From an uncultured Gammaproteobacteria bacterium (GTDB taxonomy: Bacteria > Pseudomonadota > Gammaproteobacteria > Magnimaribacterales > D2472), in contig CAJXAZ010000004.1 of assembly GCA_913050015.1 (NCBI GenBank), forward strand, positions 1 to 39,052: 39,052 nucleotides of DNA, in the 5' to 3' direction. Made by a program: the position numbers and the translations under genes. Below the pieces are notes generated by a model. The model searched no databases and was not told the origin of the DNA. It saw nothing but the letters and a program-made list of their open reading frames with translations. Below, piece after piece: positions 1 to 8,485 of this stretch (the first letter of the stretch is position 1; every line of letters starts with the position of its first letter).

Positions 1-1
1 T

Positions 2-55
2 ATTAATAATAAAAGACCATCTGACGATGACTGGACTAACAGAATAGGACTTTAA
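2..55 (+). CDS. possible 3' end of an unidentified gene (partial)
   Basis: One plus-strand frame is open from the window edge to a TAA at 53-55 and would encode the tail INNKRPSDDDWTNRIGL. It would converge on tatC with a 14-base gap, which fits the tight packing elsewhere. A second plus frame is also open from the edge, to a TAG at 45-47, so the reading frame is not certain. The fragment is too short to assign a family. The polar peptide looks protein-like but nothing more can be said. Confidence 0.3.
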   Translation: MNNKRPSDDDWTNRIGL

Positions 56-69
56 AATCTAACGCAGAA

Positions 70-771
70 TTATTTATTTTTCGAAAACAATAAACCAAGC
101 TCAAATAATATCCACATTGGTATGGCTAGAAATAGCTGTGAAAAAATATCCGGTGGAGTGAGTAGCATGCCGATTACAAAGAACAAAATAATAAGATAAG
201 GCCTAGCCTTAACTAAAGATTCTTTTTTTGCAATCCCAGTTCTAATAAGCAAAAAAGTAGCCACTGGTATTTCAAATGCTATCCCGAATGCAAAGATAAG
301 CTTAATCACAAAGCTCAAATACTGATTAATATCTGTCATTACTTGAATAGATTCTGGCGCAACTCCAATAAAAAATTTAAAGATTATTGGTAGTACCACT
401 AGGTAGGCAAAAGCCACCCCTGCTGAAAATAAAAGAATTGTTGAAATCATCAATGGAGCTACAAATGATTTTTCATTTTTATAAAGCCCAGGGGACATGA
501 ACATCCATATTTCATAAAACAGATAAGGCATAGTTATTAGCAGCGCAGAAAAGAGAACTAACTTTAATGGCGCCATTAAAGGTGAGGTTACTTGAGTGGC
601 AATCATAGAGCTACCCGCTGGCAGGATATCTAGTAGAGGTGACGCTACAAAAGCATATATTTGGGATGCAAAAGGTATTCCAATAACTGACAGGATCCCT
701 AAGCAAATTAGCACTCTGATGAGTCTAGTACGAAGTTCTAGAAGATGACTTGAGATAGATTCTTTATTCAT
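70..771 (-). CDS. tatC: Sec-independent (twin-arginine) translocase subunit TatC
   Basis: TatC is the multi-spanning inner-membrane core of the Tat system; with TatB it recognises twin-arginine signal peptides of folded cofactor proteins. The 233-residue protein (usual length about 250) has the conserved N-terminal HLLELRTRL motif, the first periplasmic-loop motif MSPGLYKNE, six hydrophobic segments, and the family stretch FGIAFEIPVA followed by MLLTPPDIFSQ. Its ATG lies inside the 3' end of tatB (8-base overlap), so the two are translationally coupled. It is the last gene of a minus-strand run beginning at rsgA. The protein is slightly short but complete. Confidence 0.97.
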   Translation of the reverse strand: MNKESISSHLLELRTRLIRVLICLGILSVIGIPFASQIYAFVASPLLDILPAGSSMIATQVTSPLMAPLKLVLFSALLITMPYLFYEIWMFMSPGLYKNEKSFVAPLMISTILLFSAGVAFAYLVVLPIIFKFFIGVAPESIQVMTDINQYLSFVIKLIFAFGIAFEIPVATFLLIRTGIAKKESLVKARPYLIILFFVIGMLLTPPDIFSQLFLAIPMWILFELGLLFSKNK

Positions 772-1012
772 CTTTATTAGATTTTCCAGAAAGATCTAAC
801 TCTTCCATTCTCATTTCATTAAATACGTCTTTCTTAATTTCATCAGTACCAATTTCTATTTCAATATCTTTTTGAAAATTAGAAATTTGTTTTTGAATTT
901 TTTTATAAAACTTCAGCCAAGTTTTTATAAGCTCAGGAAGTCTAGTCGGACCAACAATAATGAGTCCTAAGATAAGGATAACCGCAATTTCTAGAAAGCC
1001 TATTTGAAACAA
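764..1012 (-). CDS. tatB: Tat translocase subunit TatB (short form)
   Basis: TatB is a single-span membrane protein that pairs with TatC in the substrate receptor. The start MFQIGFLEIAVILILG and the GPTRLPEL hinge match TatB, not TatA: the N-terminus parallels MF-IGF of known TatBs, and the amphipathic helix follows. At 82 residues it is about half the length of the E. coli protein (171) and lacks most of the variable C-terminal tail. The start codon is TTG, because no ATG precedes the conserved N-terminus. It begins 3 bases after the tatA stop and overlaps tatC by 8 bases. Confidence 0.93.
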   Translation of the reverse strand: MFQIGFLEIAVILILGLIIVGPTRLPELIKTWLKFYKKIQKQISNFQKDIEIEIGTDEIKKDVFNEMRMEELDLSGKSNKDE

Positions 1013-1015
1013 TTG

Positions 1016-1180
1016 TTATTCGTCTTTTTCTTTTTCTTCGTCTTTTACAGCTTTTTTAAAACCTTTAAGACTTGCTCCAAGATCAGAGCCTAAAGATTTT
1101 AATTTACCGCTTCCAAAAATCAAAAGAACGACGACTAAAATTATTAGTAGCTGCCATAAACTTATTCCACCAAAGCCCAT
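1016..1180 (-). CDS. tatA: Tat translocase pore subunit TatA
   Basis: This is a 54-codon gene read directly from the minus strand. It begins MGFGGISLWQLLIILVVVLL, followed by the TatA hinge IFGSGKLKSLGSDLG and an FKKAV segment, and ends in a short charged tail rich in D, E and K. TatA oligomers form the translocation path of the Tat system. The ATG is preceded by a good ribosome-binding site (AGGAGA on the minus strand). The gene sits 9 bases after ubiB and 3 bases before tatB. It is short for the family (about 60-90 residues), mostly through loss of the acidic tail. Confidence 0.93.
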   Translation of the reverse strand: MGFGGISLWQLLIILVVVLLIFGSGKLKSLGSDLGASLKGFKKAVKDEEKEKDE

Positions 1181-1189
1181 ATGAATCTC

Positions 1190-2671
1190 CTATGAGAGTA
1201 TTACAAATATACCCCATGCCATAATTATACCAACTCCGAAGAACCATATGATGTATTTTTGCTTTTGTAACTGCAGTTCCATTTTATGAAGCTTATCGTC
1301 ATTAGATTTTCTATTATGTGAATAGCCTCTAAGCTCATCAAGGGCTTCATATATAAAGCCAGGCATCTCCGATGCTTTAAGCAGTAGATCTTCTTTATTA
1401 TCAACAATAAAATCCTTAAGTTTGAGCGGGCTAAATTGCTCTTTAAGCCAATTATCAAGATAAGGTTCTGCTATTCCCCAGAAGTCTAATTCAGGATATA
1501 TCTGTCTCCCCATGCCCTCAATATGAATTAATGTCTTTTGAAGAAGCACCAAGGATGGTTGAAGAGATAGACCATAAGGTCTAGTACTTTGGAAAAGGTA
1601 TAAGAGCAACTTGCCAAATTCAATTTCAGATAATGGCTTCTCAAAAATAGGTTCACAACAAGCTCTTAAGGTATTTTCAAGCTCATTAATATTTGTATCA
1701 GTATTGACCCATCCTGAGCCAATAAATAACTGAGCTAAAGATTTATATTTTTGCTTTAGAACTGCCTGTAGCATTCTTGCAAGCATGTATCTTTCATCAT
1801 TCGACAAGGAACCTGTAATTGCGCAATCAATTGCTATATAGCCTGGAGTTTCTGGATGTTTCTTGGATACAAAAATATTTCCAGGATGCATATCGGCATG
1901 AAAGAAATTATCTCTAAAGACTTGATTAAGAAAAATCATTACTCCATTTTCAGCAAGCCTTTGTTTATTTATTCCATATTTTTCTATTTGCTCAATATCC
2001 GTACAAGGTATCCCATCAATTCTTTCAAGAACCATGACTTTGTTGGTAGTCATATCCCAAAAGACTTCTGGTATATAAAGCTCTTCTGAATTAGCAAAGT
2101 TCTTTCTAGTAAGGTTTGTATTAGCTGCCTCAAGCTTTAAATCTAATTCTCTAAGAATAGTGGTCTCATAATCTCTTACAACCTCAAGTGGTCTTAATCT
2201 GTGGCTTTCTGAATAAACATAAGTACAAAATTTTGCAGCTGCTCTGAGAAGCCTAAGGTTCTTCTTAACTTCTTTTTCAATATTAGGCCTCAAAACCTTG
2301 ATAACAATTTCTTTACCATTTTTCAATTTTGCAGAATGAACTTGAGCAAGAGAAGCTGCGGCAAGGGGCTTATCATCAAAGTCATCAAAGAGATTTTCTA
2401 TAGAATCGCCAAGCTCTTTTTCAATAATCGCTCTTAAAGTGGCAACTGGAAATGGCTTGCAGCTATCTGTAAGCCCTTGTAAATTTTTAGCTGTTTCTAT
2501 ATCTAGGATATCTGTTCGAGTAGATAGTAGCTGACCAAATTTTATAAAAATAGGACCTAGAGATTCAAGGAATTTAGCTAGTTTTTTGCCATCAGGGTTT
2601 TTAAAAATGCCAAACTTCATTCCTAAGAAAGACATCTTGAGACCTTGATAAATAAGAACAATTATATTCAT
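1190..2671 (-). CDS. ubiB: UbiB, ABC1/ADCK-family atypical kinase of ubiquinone synthesis
   Basis: UbiB is a membrane-associated ATPase/kinase-like protein needed for coenzyme Q biosynthesis, thought to act on the UbiJ-UbiK-bound lipid intermediates. The 493 residues include the family KFGQLLSTRTD motif near residue 45, the alanine-rich loop AAASLAQVHSA, and the catalytic-loop-like HADMHPGNIFV near residue 260. A C-terminal hydrophobic segment (about 472-492) would anchor it in the inner membrane. The ATG overlaps the ubiJ TGA as ATGA, implying coupling. Order ubiE-ubiJ-ubiB-tatABC matches E. coli. Confidence 0.96.
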   Translation of the reverse strand: MNIIVLIYQGLKMSFLGMKFGIFKNPDGKKLAKFLESLGPIFIKFGQLLSTRTDILDIETAKNLQGLTDSCKPFPVATLRAIIEKELGDSIENLFDDFDDKPLAAASLAQVHSAKLKNGKEIVIKVLRPNIEKEVKKNLRLLRAAAKFCTYVYSESHRLRPLEVVRDYETTILRELDLKLEAANTNLTRKNFANSEELYIPEVFWDMTTNKVMVLERIDGIPCTDIEQIEKYGINKQRLAENGVMIFLNQVFRDNFFHADMHPGNIFVSKKHPETPGYIAIDCAITGSLSNDERYMLARMLQAVLKQKYKSLAQLFIGSGWVNTDTNINELENTLRACCEPIFEKPLSEIEFGKLLLYLFQSTRPYGLSLQPSLVLLQKTLIHIEGMGRQIYPELDFWGIAEPYLDNWLKEQFSPLKLKDFIVDNKEDLLLKASEMPGFIYEALDELRGYSHNRKSNDDKLHKMELQLQKQKYIIWFFGVGIIMAWGIFVILS

Positions 2672-3171
2672 AAGTTATTTGTAGCCTCTAATCTATCAAC
2701 TCTTATCCCTAGGGTTCTTAATCTAGCCTGCAGCACATTGCCTTGGTCGGTATTAACGCTTTTTCTTGTAAATAACCTTTCTTTTACTAGGTGAGCTGAA
2801 ACAGCAGGAATATTTCCAAAATATTTATCAATTAGAAATATAAAATCTATATCAGCTTTTATCAAGATACTCATCATCACCGTGGCTAATTCAACATCTC
2901 CTGAAATCATGCTCTTTTTTATTTTCTTTGTAAAAATAAGTTGAAGAATTTCTGTGACGTTGGTGTGTATTTCAAAATTTGGAGAAGCAACTTCTTTAAA
3001 AGAAATTCTTTTATGATCTTCTTCAAGTTGAACATGAATTTTTTTATGACCTTTTAATGCTAGAACAAAATTAATGGGGTAAATGCTATAAAGCGAACTT
3101 CTTGAATTAGGAGAAGCTTCTTCTATATCATTTAAAAGATTAGATAAAATTTGACTAAGACTATTTTCCAT
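2668..3171 (-). CDS. ubiJ: UbiJ, SCP2-domain ubiquinone biosynthesis accessory factor
   Basis: UbiJ binds lipid intermediates of ubiquinone in the soluble Ubi complex. The protein shows an SCP2-like fold region (FVLALKGHKKIHVQLEED, then the typical MISGDVELATVMM stretch) and a C-terminal segment with heptad-like spacing. Identification leans on its position between ubiE and ubiB. I place the start at the second ATG (MENSLSQI), giving 167 residues; an in-frame ATG three codons upstream at 3180 is also possible. Either start lies within the ubiE 3' end. Sequence divergence from E. coli UbiJ is high, as is usual for this gene. Confidence 0.88.
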   Translation of the reverse strand: MENSLSQILSNLLNDIEEASPNSRSSLYSIYPINFVLALKGHKKIHVQLEEDHKRISFKEVASPNFEIHTNVTEILQLIFTKKIKKSMISGDVELATVMMSILIKADIDFIFLIDKYFGNIPAVSAHLVKERLFTRKSVNTDQGNVLQARLRTLGIRVDRLEATNNL

Positions 3172-3901
3172 ATGCAACATGAATAGCTACGATGCCATTA
3201 AGTAAATTATAAAACTTACACTTTTTAAATCCTGCCTCAACAACCATTTCTTGAAGAGCCTCTTGTCCGGGATGCATTCTGATTGACTCTGCTAGATATT
3301 TATAACTTTCTGAGTCATTGGCAAGCATCGCTCCAAGCTTTGGCAATATATTAAATGAGTACCAGTCGTAAACTTTTGAAAATAATGGGTTGATAGGTTT
3401 AGAAAATTCTAAGATAAGCAATCTACCATCTTCCTTAAGACATCTTCTCATTTCCTTAAGACCTTTTTCTTTATCAGTGAAATTTCTCAAACCAAAACCA
3501 ATAGTAATTAAATCAAAGGTGTTATCCGCAAAAGGAATTGTTTCCCCGCTTAACTGACAAAAATGCGTATTAGATGAAAAGCTCTCATTTATGGCTCTAT
3601 TTCTTCCCTCAGCCAACATATCCATATTAATATCTGACATATAGATTTCTGTACTGGGATATTCTTTAGCTATTAGTTTAGCTATATCGCCTGTACCACT
3701 GGCAATATCAAGAACAGTGTCATGATCAGAAACCCCAGCAAGCTCAACAAGAATTTTTTTCCATAATCGGTGCATTCCCATCGACATTGCATCATTCATA
3801 ACATCATAGCTTCCAGCTACCGAAGTAAAAACCTCCCCAACATGAGCACTTTTATCTTTTGCGTCTACTTCTGTGAAGCCAAAATGAGTTTTTTTATTCA
3901 T
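3161..3901 (-). CDS. ubiE: UbiE, C-methyltransferase of ubiquinone/menaquinone synthesis
   Basis: UbiE methylates the benzoquinol (or demethylmenaquinol) ring using S-adenosylmethionine. The 246 residues begin with THFGFTEV and contain VFTSVAGSYDVMNDAMSMG, a signature of the family, then the SAM-binding loop VLDIASGTGDIAK and the later motifs LTIGFGLRNF and LLILEFSKP. The length is normal (E. coli 251). The ATG lies in the end of rsgA (8-base overlap) and the 3' end overlaps ubiJ, so rsgA, ubiE, ubiJ and ubiB are physically chained. Confidence 0.97.
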   Translation of the reverse strand: MNKKTHFGFTEVDAKDKSAHVGEVFTSVAGSYDVMNDAMSMGMHRLWKKILVELAGVSDHDTVLDIASGTGDIAKLIAKEYPSTEIYMSDINMDMLAEGRNRAINESFSSNTHFCQLSGETIPFADNTFDLITIGFGLRNFTDKEKGLKEMRRCLKEDGRLLILEFSKPINPLFSKVYDWYSFNILPKLGAMLANDSESYKYLAESIRMHPGQEALQEMVVEAGFKKCKFYNLLNGIVAIHVAYGK

Positions 3902-4763
3902 CTTCCTCTCTATCTCTAAATTTAATAAAATTATTGTATCTGCTTTGGTTTATTTCTCCATTAATTAGTTTTTCTGTCACATGACATCCGTCATTATTAA
4001 TATGATTGCAGTCGTTAAATTTGCAATGCCTTGAAAATTCATAAATTTCCGAGAAACCTTTGATAATATCTTTATCATCCCATCCAGTTATATAGAGATC
4101 TCGAACACCTGGAGAATCAATAATTTTTGTGTCGTTATCAATTTCATAAAGCGTAGAGATGGAAGTGGTATGAACACCTTGATTATTAGAAAGAACATTT
4201 GTTTTAATATCTTTCCCAGTCAAGGATGTCGTTAGGGTTGATTTTCCAGCCCCAGAGTTACCTACAAAAACCACACATTTACCTTTTAAATAATCAGAGA
4301 CCTGACCAAGGTTTTGATTACTTTTTGCTGAAATATCAATGAAATCAATTTTAAGATTTTTATAGATTTCTAGCTTAGTTAGATATTCTTCATTTTGAAC
4401 TAGGTCAATTTTATTATTAATAATGAATGGAGTTATATTAGATAAGTTAGCAGTTAAAACCCACTTATCAATAAAATCAGTACTTGTCTTGGGCTCGGGT
4501 GTAACAAGAATACCTACATGAGTTACATTGGCAGCAACAACCTTAGATTTTAAGACCTCTTTTTTTTCTAAAATAGAAAATCTTGGCTCTCTTGAGAGAA
4601 TTAATCCTTTTATTTTTTTGCTATCTTGGATTATTTCAATATTAACAATATCTCCAACTACTACATCTTTTATGGCAATACAGCTTATGTCTGCATCTTT
4701 GGTTCGCACCAAGCAGCTATTAGAGTAGAATTCTATTACCAACCCAGTTTGAACTTTTTCCAT
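3894..4763 (-). CDS. rsgA: RsgA, small-ribosomal-subunit biogenesis GTPase
   Basis: RsgA is a circularly permuted GTPase that checks late 30S subunit maturation. The motifs appear in permuted order: NKIDLV (G4), then GNSGAGKST (G1), then DSPGVRDL (G3), preceded by an OB-fold region and followed by a zinc-binding tail with CKFNDCNHINNDGCHV. I choose the ATG at 4763 (MEKVQTG); a GTG six codons upstream at 4781 is an alternative. The resulting 289 residues are shorter than E. coli RsgA (350), mainly through a missing N-terminal extension. It is divergent from orn, as in E. coli. Confidence 0.94.
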   Translation of the reverse strand: MEKVQTGLVIEFYSNSCLVRTKDADISCIAIKDVVVGDIVNIEIIQDSKKIKGLILSREPRFSILEKKEVLKSKVVAANVTHVGILVTPEPKTSTDFIDKWVLTANLSNITPFIINNKIDLVQNEEYLTKLEIYKNLKIDFIDISAKSNQNLGQVSDYLKGKCVVFVGNSGAGKSTLTTSLTGKDIKTNVLSNNQGVHTTSISTLYEIDNDTKIIDSPGVRDLYITGWDDKDIIKGFSEIYEFSRHCKFNDCNHINNDGCHVTEKLINGEINQSRYNNFIKFRDREEDE

Positions 4764-4830
4764 ATAAAGCACAAAATACACTAAAGGAAGGAATATAAAA
4801 AGTTATGAAGAGCCAACAATCAAGAGAAAA
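4749..4830. promoter_or_regulatory. candidate divergent promoters for rsgA and orn
   Basis: On the plus strand TTGAAC (4749-4754) and CAAAAT (4772-4777) are 17 bases apart and would start transcription just ahead of orn. On the minus strand TTGTTG and TATATT with 16-base spacing lie within the first codons of orn and would serve rsgA. Both are imperfect matches to the sigma-70 consensus, so in this AT-rich DNA they are only suggestions supported by the divergent layout. Confidence 0.3.
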
Positions 4831-5356
4831 CTTAATTTGGATAGATCTAGAGATGACTGGATTAGATCCAGAAAAAGAAAGAATCATAGAAATAGCCACT
4901 TTAATAACCGACTCTCAACTAAATATTTTAGCTGAAGGTCCAAACATTATTGTCAGCCAACCGAAATCCCTGCTTGAGGGAATGGATGACTGGAATCAAA
5001 ATCAGCATGGATCTTCTGGCTTGATTGACTCTGTAAAGAAAAGTGCAGTAACAGAGCAAATGGCAGAAATTGAAACCCTTGAATTTATTTCTAAATATGT
5101 AGGGCAAAATCAATCACCTATGTGTGGCAACACTGTTTCGCATGACAGACGTTTCTTAATTAAGTACATGCCCCGATTAGAATCTTATTTTAATTACAGA
5201 CATATTGATGTCTCTTCGTTTAAAGAGGTTGCGGTTAGGTGGATGAATGAAGCTCAGGTTTACGAGAAACATGGTTCACATAGAGCTATGGGAGATATTA
5301 AGGATTCAGTGGGCGAGCTTAAGTTCTATAAAAATTTATTCTTGCCAGAAGGGTAG
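4805..5356 (+). CDS. orn: oligoribonuclease
   Basis: Orn is a 3'-5' exoribonuclease of the DEDDh class that degrades 2-5-nucleotide RNAs, including the linear products of cyclic-di-GMP breakdown. The N-terminus has WIDLEMTGLD (catalytic D and E), then CGNTVSHDRRFLIKYMP and finally HRAMGDIKDSV carrying the H and D. The length of 183 residues is standard (E. coli 181). A purine-rich AGGAAGG lies about 13 bases before the ATG, a long spacing. The TAG abuts the stop codon of the convergent DUF1820 gene with no base between them. Confidence 0.97.
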   Translation: MKSQQSRENLIWIDLEMTGLDPEKERIIEIATLITDSQLNILAEGPNIIVSQPKSLLEGMDDWNQNQHGSSGLIDSVKKSAVTEQMAEIETLEFISKYVGQNQSPMCGNTVSHDRRFLIKYMPRLESYFNYRHIDVSSFKEVAVRWMNEAQVYEKHGSHRAMGDIKDSVGELKFYKNLFLPEG

Positions 5357-5683
5357 CTAATCAGAGCTATTAATAGGGTGAATATTTAGAGGAATTGGGC
5401 TAATTTTATTTTTATTTTCCTTAATCTTTGCCTCACCAGATTCCTGAACCTCATCTATCCTTATTATTGAATTAATCGGTATATAGCTTCTCTCAACTTT
5501 TGCGAATTCATTCTTAAGTTTTTCAGCAGCAGGATCAACAACTAGCTGTTTATCCTTGTTAAATATATAATCCTCAACTTCAATAAAACCGTACATTTCA
5601 CTTTGATATATCTGATTAGCAAAAACCTCATAGATTTCGCCAAGCTGCATAAAAATTATCTTGTAAACACTCTTTATTTTCAT
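5357..5683 (-). CDS. DUF1820 family protein
   Basis: This is a 108-residue soluble protein of unknown function. It resembles the gammaproteobacterial DUF1820 family in the pattern YKIIFMQLGEIYEVFA, MYGFIEVEDYIF, VDPAAEKLKNEF and YIPINSIIRIDEV. In pseudomonads a DUF1820 gene also sits beside miaB, which supports the call. The gene is convergent with orn, the two stop codons touching. It is divergent from miaB with only 13 bases between start codons, so promoters for both must lie within coding sequence. The C-terminal 20 residues are variable. Confidence 0.82.
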   Translation of the reverse strand: MKIKSVYKIIFMQLGEIYEVFANQIYQSEMYGFIEVEDYIFNKDKQLVVDPAAEKLKNEFAKVERSYIPINSIIRIDEVQESGEAKIKENKNKISPIPLNIHPINSSD

Positions 5684-5696
5684 AATACTTAATTAT

Positions 5697-7037
5697 ATGG
5701 GAACAAAACTTTATATTAAAACTTACGGATGTCAAATGAATGAATATGACTCCGAAAAGACAGTAGATATCCTTAAAGAGAAGAGAGGGGTTGAGGTTAC
5801 AACCAATATAGAAGAAGCAGATATCATCTTATTAAATACATGCTCCATAAGAGACAAAGCAGAAGCAAAGGTATTTTCTGAACTAGGCAGATTAAATAAA
5901 CTTAAAGAAAAAAATCCTAATCTAAAAATTGGAGTCGGGGGCTGTGTCGCAACTCAAGAAGGACTTAATATTAAAAAAAGAGCTCCTTATGTAGACCTAA
6001 TATACGGACCACAGACTCTTCATAGAGTGTCAGATCTTTTAGATATTGACCAAAGCAAAGGTATTAAGGCAATAGACATTACTTTTCCAATAGAAGAAAA
6101 ATTTGATTCACTGCCCTCTCCAACCTCAGCAGGTCCTTCAAGTTTTGTTGCAATAATGGAAGGGTGTTCTAAATATTGTTCTTTCTGTGTTGTTCCTTAT
6201 ACCAGAGGCGATGAGGTGAGCAGAAAGCCTGAGCAAATCTTCGATGAAGTTGCTAGGCTTGCAGAGCAAGGCGTTTCAGAAATTACATTTATTGGTCAGA
6301 ATGTTAACTCATACAAAATGCCCTATAAGAACAGAATTCTCAGACTTTCAGATCTAATAGAAATCATTAGCCATATAGATGGAGTAGAAAGAATAAGGTT
6401 TACAACATCTCACCCCCTCGACATGACTGATGATCTTATTGACGTATATCAATACGTACCTCAACTTGTAAGTCAGCTCCACCTCCCCGTTCAATCTGGA
6501 TCTAATAAAATTTTAGAAAAGATGAAAAGAAATTATACGGTTGATATTTTTACAGATGCGCTGGAGAGGATTAGATCTCATAGACCAGATCTAAGAGTAT
6601 CCTCTGATTTCATAGTTGGGTTTCCAGGCGAGACAGAAAAAGATTTTAACGACACTATGGATTTAGTGAATCAAATAAAATTTGATTCCTCTTACAGTTT
6701 TATTTATTCAAAAAGGCCAGGCACCCCTGCTTCAAAATTAGAAGACAATACCCCAATGTCTGAAAAAAAAGAAAGGCTGGATGTTCTCCAAGCACAACTA
6801 AATAAACATCACAAAGAGCATAGTATGAGCATGATAGGCTCAATACAAAGATGTTTAGTTACCGGCTTATCAAAGAAAAGTGCAAATCAGCTTCAAGCAA
6901 GAACAGAATGCAATAGAGTTGTTAATTTTGACTTCCAAAATATTGGTTTTATAGGTAAATTAGTAGATATAAGTATTGATGAGACTTTTTCTTATTCATT
7001 GCTAGGCACATTGCATAACTCAACAGGACAAAATTAA
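5697..7037 (+). CDS. miaB: MiaB, tRNA-2-methylthio-N6-dimethylallyladenosine synthase
   Basis: MiaB is a radical-SAM methylthiotransferase that converts i6A37 to ms2i6A37 in tRNAs reading UNN codons. The three N-terminal cluster cysteines are in YGCQMNEYDS (Cys12), LNTCSIRDKAE and GGCVATQEG. The radical-SAM CxxxCxxC motif is CSKYCSFC near residue 157, and a C-terminal TRAM domain covers about 375-440. The length of 446 is normal (E. coli 474). It heads a plus-strand run into ybeZ six bases downstream. Confidence 0.97.
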   Translation: MGTKLYIKTYGCQMNEYDSEKTVDILKEKRGVEVTTNIEEADIILLNTCSIRDKAEAKVFSELGRLNKLKEKNPNLKIGVGGCVATQEGLNIKKRAPYVDLIYGPQTLHRVSDLLDIDQSKGIKAIDITFPIEEKFDSLPSPTSAGPSSFVAIMEGCSKYCSFCVVPYTRGDEVSRKPEQIFDEVARLAEQGVSEITFIGQNVNSYKMPYKNRILRLSDLIEIISHIDGVERIRFTTSHPLDMTDDLIDVYQYVPQLVSQLHLPVQSGSNKILEKMKRNYTVDIFTDALERIRSHRPDLRVSSDFIVGFPGETEKDFNDTMDLVNQIKFDSSYSFIYSKRPGTPASKLEDNTPMSEKKERLDVLQAQLNKHHKEHSMSMIGSIQRCLVTGLSKKSANQLQARTECNRVVNFDFQNIGFIGKLVDISIDETFSYSLLGTLHNSTGQN

Positions 7038-7043
7038 CTTTTA

Positions 7044-8033
7044 ATGCAAGAAATACAAACCGCTCTTAAGAACATTTCCTTAAAACCATCAAGCGCAGAC
7101 AGAATAGCAATTTTTGTTGGTGAGCTTAATGGAAATCTAAAACTCATTGAAAAAACATTTTCAGTAAAAGTTTTTCACAAAGGCAGCCAAATTAATATTA
7201 CCGGTAGTGATCAAAATATTAAGCATGCCTCTGATGCTATTCTGGATTTATATAACCTAACAAAGAAGAACATTGAGCTTACTAAAGAAGCGGTTCATTT
7301 AACTATCCAGTCTCATTTAAACCTAAGTCTTGCCAGACATAGCAAAGAAGATATCCAAAAGACTGAAATCAAGATACAGACACCAAAAAAAATTATTAGG
7401 GCAAGAGGCAAAAATCAACAAGACTACATGAGAAGAATTTCAAAATATGAACTAAATTTTGGAATTGGCCCGGCTGGAACTGGCAAGACATATATAGCAG
7501 TAGCTGCCGCAGTAGATGCATTATTAACTGATAAGGTTCAAAGAATAATTTTGATTAGGCCTGCTGTAGAGGCTGGAGAAAAGCTCGGGTTTCTTCCAGG
7601 AGACATGTCACAAAAAGTAGATCCATATTTAAGACCACTATATGACGCCCTATATGAAATGGTCGGAGCTGATAGAGTGAGTAAATTGATTGAAAAAGAA
7701 GCTATTGAAATTGCTCCCTTGGCCTATTTAAGAGGTAGAACTTTAAATAATTCATTTATCATTATGGATGAAAGTCAAAATACAACAGTTGATCAAATGA
7801 AAATGGTTCTAACTAGAATGGGCTTTGGCTCTTATGCTGTAATCAACGGAGATCTTACGCAAACAGATTTACCAAAGCATATAACCTCAGGATTAGATCA
7901 TGTCATGCAGGTCCTAGAAGAAACTAAAGGTATAGGCTTTACTGAATTTTCCTCCCAAGATGTTGTCAGACATCCTTTGGTAAGGAAAATTATTGATGCT
8001 TATCAGGCATTTGAAGAAAAAATAGCTAAGTGA
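7044..8033 (+). CDS. ybeZ: PhoH-like ATPase YbeZ
   Basis: YbeZ is a PhoH-family ATPase that partners YbeY in RNA metabolism and ribosome maturation. The 329-residue protein has an N-terminal KH-like region, the Walker A motif GPAGTGKTYIA near residue 140, the motif IRPAVEAGEKLGFLPGDM that typifies PhoH proteins, and a Walker B-type IIMDESQNTT. The 3' end overlaps ybeY in the tetranucleotide GTGA, which makes the two translationally coupled and fits their joint action. Confidence 0.95.
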   Translation: MQEIQTALKNISLKPSSADRIAIFVGELNGNLKLIEKTFSVKVFHKGSQINITGSDQNIKHASDAILDLYNLTKKNIELTKEAVHLTIQSHLNLSLARHSKEDIQKTEIKIQTPKKIIRARGKNQQDYMRRISKYELNFGIGPAGTGKTYIAVAAAVDALLTDKVQRIILIRPAVEAGEKLGFLPGDMSQKVDPYLRPLYDALYEMVGADRVSKLIEKEAIEIAPLAYLRGRTLNNSFIIMDESQNTTVDQMKMVLTRMGFGSYAVINGDLTQTDLPKHITSGLDHVMQVLEETKGIGFTEFSSQDVVRHPLVRKIIDAYQAFEEKIAK

Positions 8034-8482
8034 GTCTAGTAATATCTTTTCAGGAGGGCTTTTCAATAAATGAAAGTCTGTCAAAAAAACTTCAAGACAT
8101 AACCAAACTTATCTTTGCTGAAGAAAAAGAGGCAGAGGAAAGTTCAATAAACTTAAGAATTCTGGGCAATCCCGAAATACAAGAACTTAATAAACAGTTC
8201 AGAGATAAAGATAAAACAACCAATGTACTATCTTTTGTGAATGATGATATCTCAATAGAAAAGACAAACAATATTGGTGATATAGCTATTAGTTACGACT
8301 TTGTATTGCAAGAGGCTAAAGAAGAGCATAAAAATTTTGAGGACCACCTAATTCACATGTTAGCTCATGGTGTATATCATATATTAGGTTATGATCACGA
8401 AGATGATGCCATGGCGAACACAATGGAATCTAAAGAAATAAGCATATTAGAAAAGTTACATATTAAAAACCCATATAATTGA
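8030..8482 (+). CDS. ybeY: YbeY, rRNA maturation metal-dependent endoribonuclease
   Basis: YbeY takes part in 16S rRNA 3'-end maturation and late 70S quality control. The zinc-binding signature HGVYHILGYDH (HGxxHxxGxxH) is complete near residue 113, and the upstream FRDKDKTTNVLSF and IGDIAIS motifs are conserved. It is 150 residues, the usual size. The start is GTG, overlapping the ybeZ TGA as GTGA; the peptide begins SLVISFQEG. The corC ATG follows its stop by 3 bases. Confidence 0.96.
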   Translation: MSLVISFQEGFSINESLSKKLQDITKLIFAEEKEAEESSINLRILGNPEIQELNKQFRDKDKTTNVLSFVNDDISIEKTNNIGDIAISYDFVLQEAKEEHKNFEDHLIHMLAHGVYHILGYDHEDDAMANTMESKEISILEKLHIKNPYN

Positions 8483-8485
8483 GAA

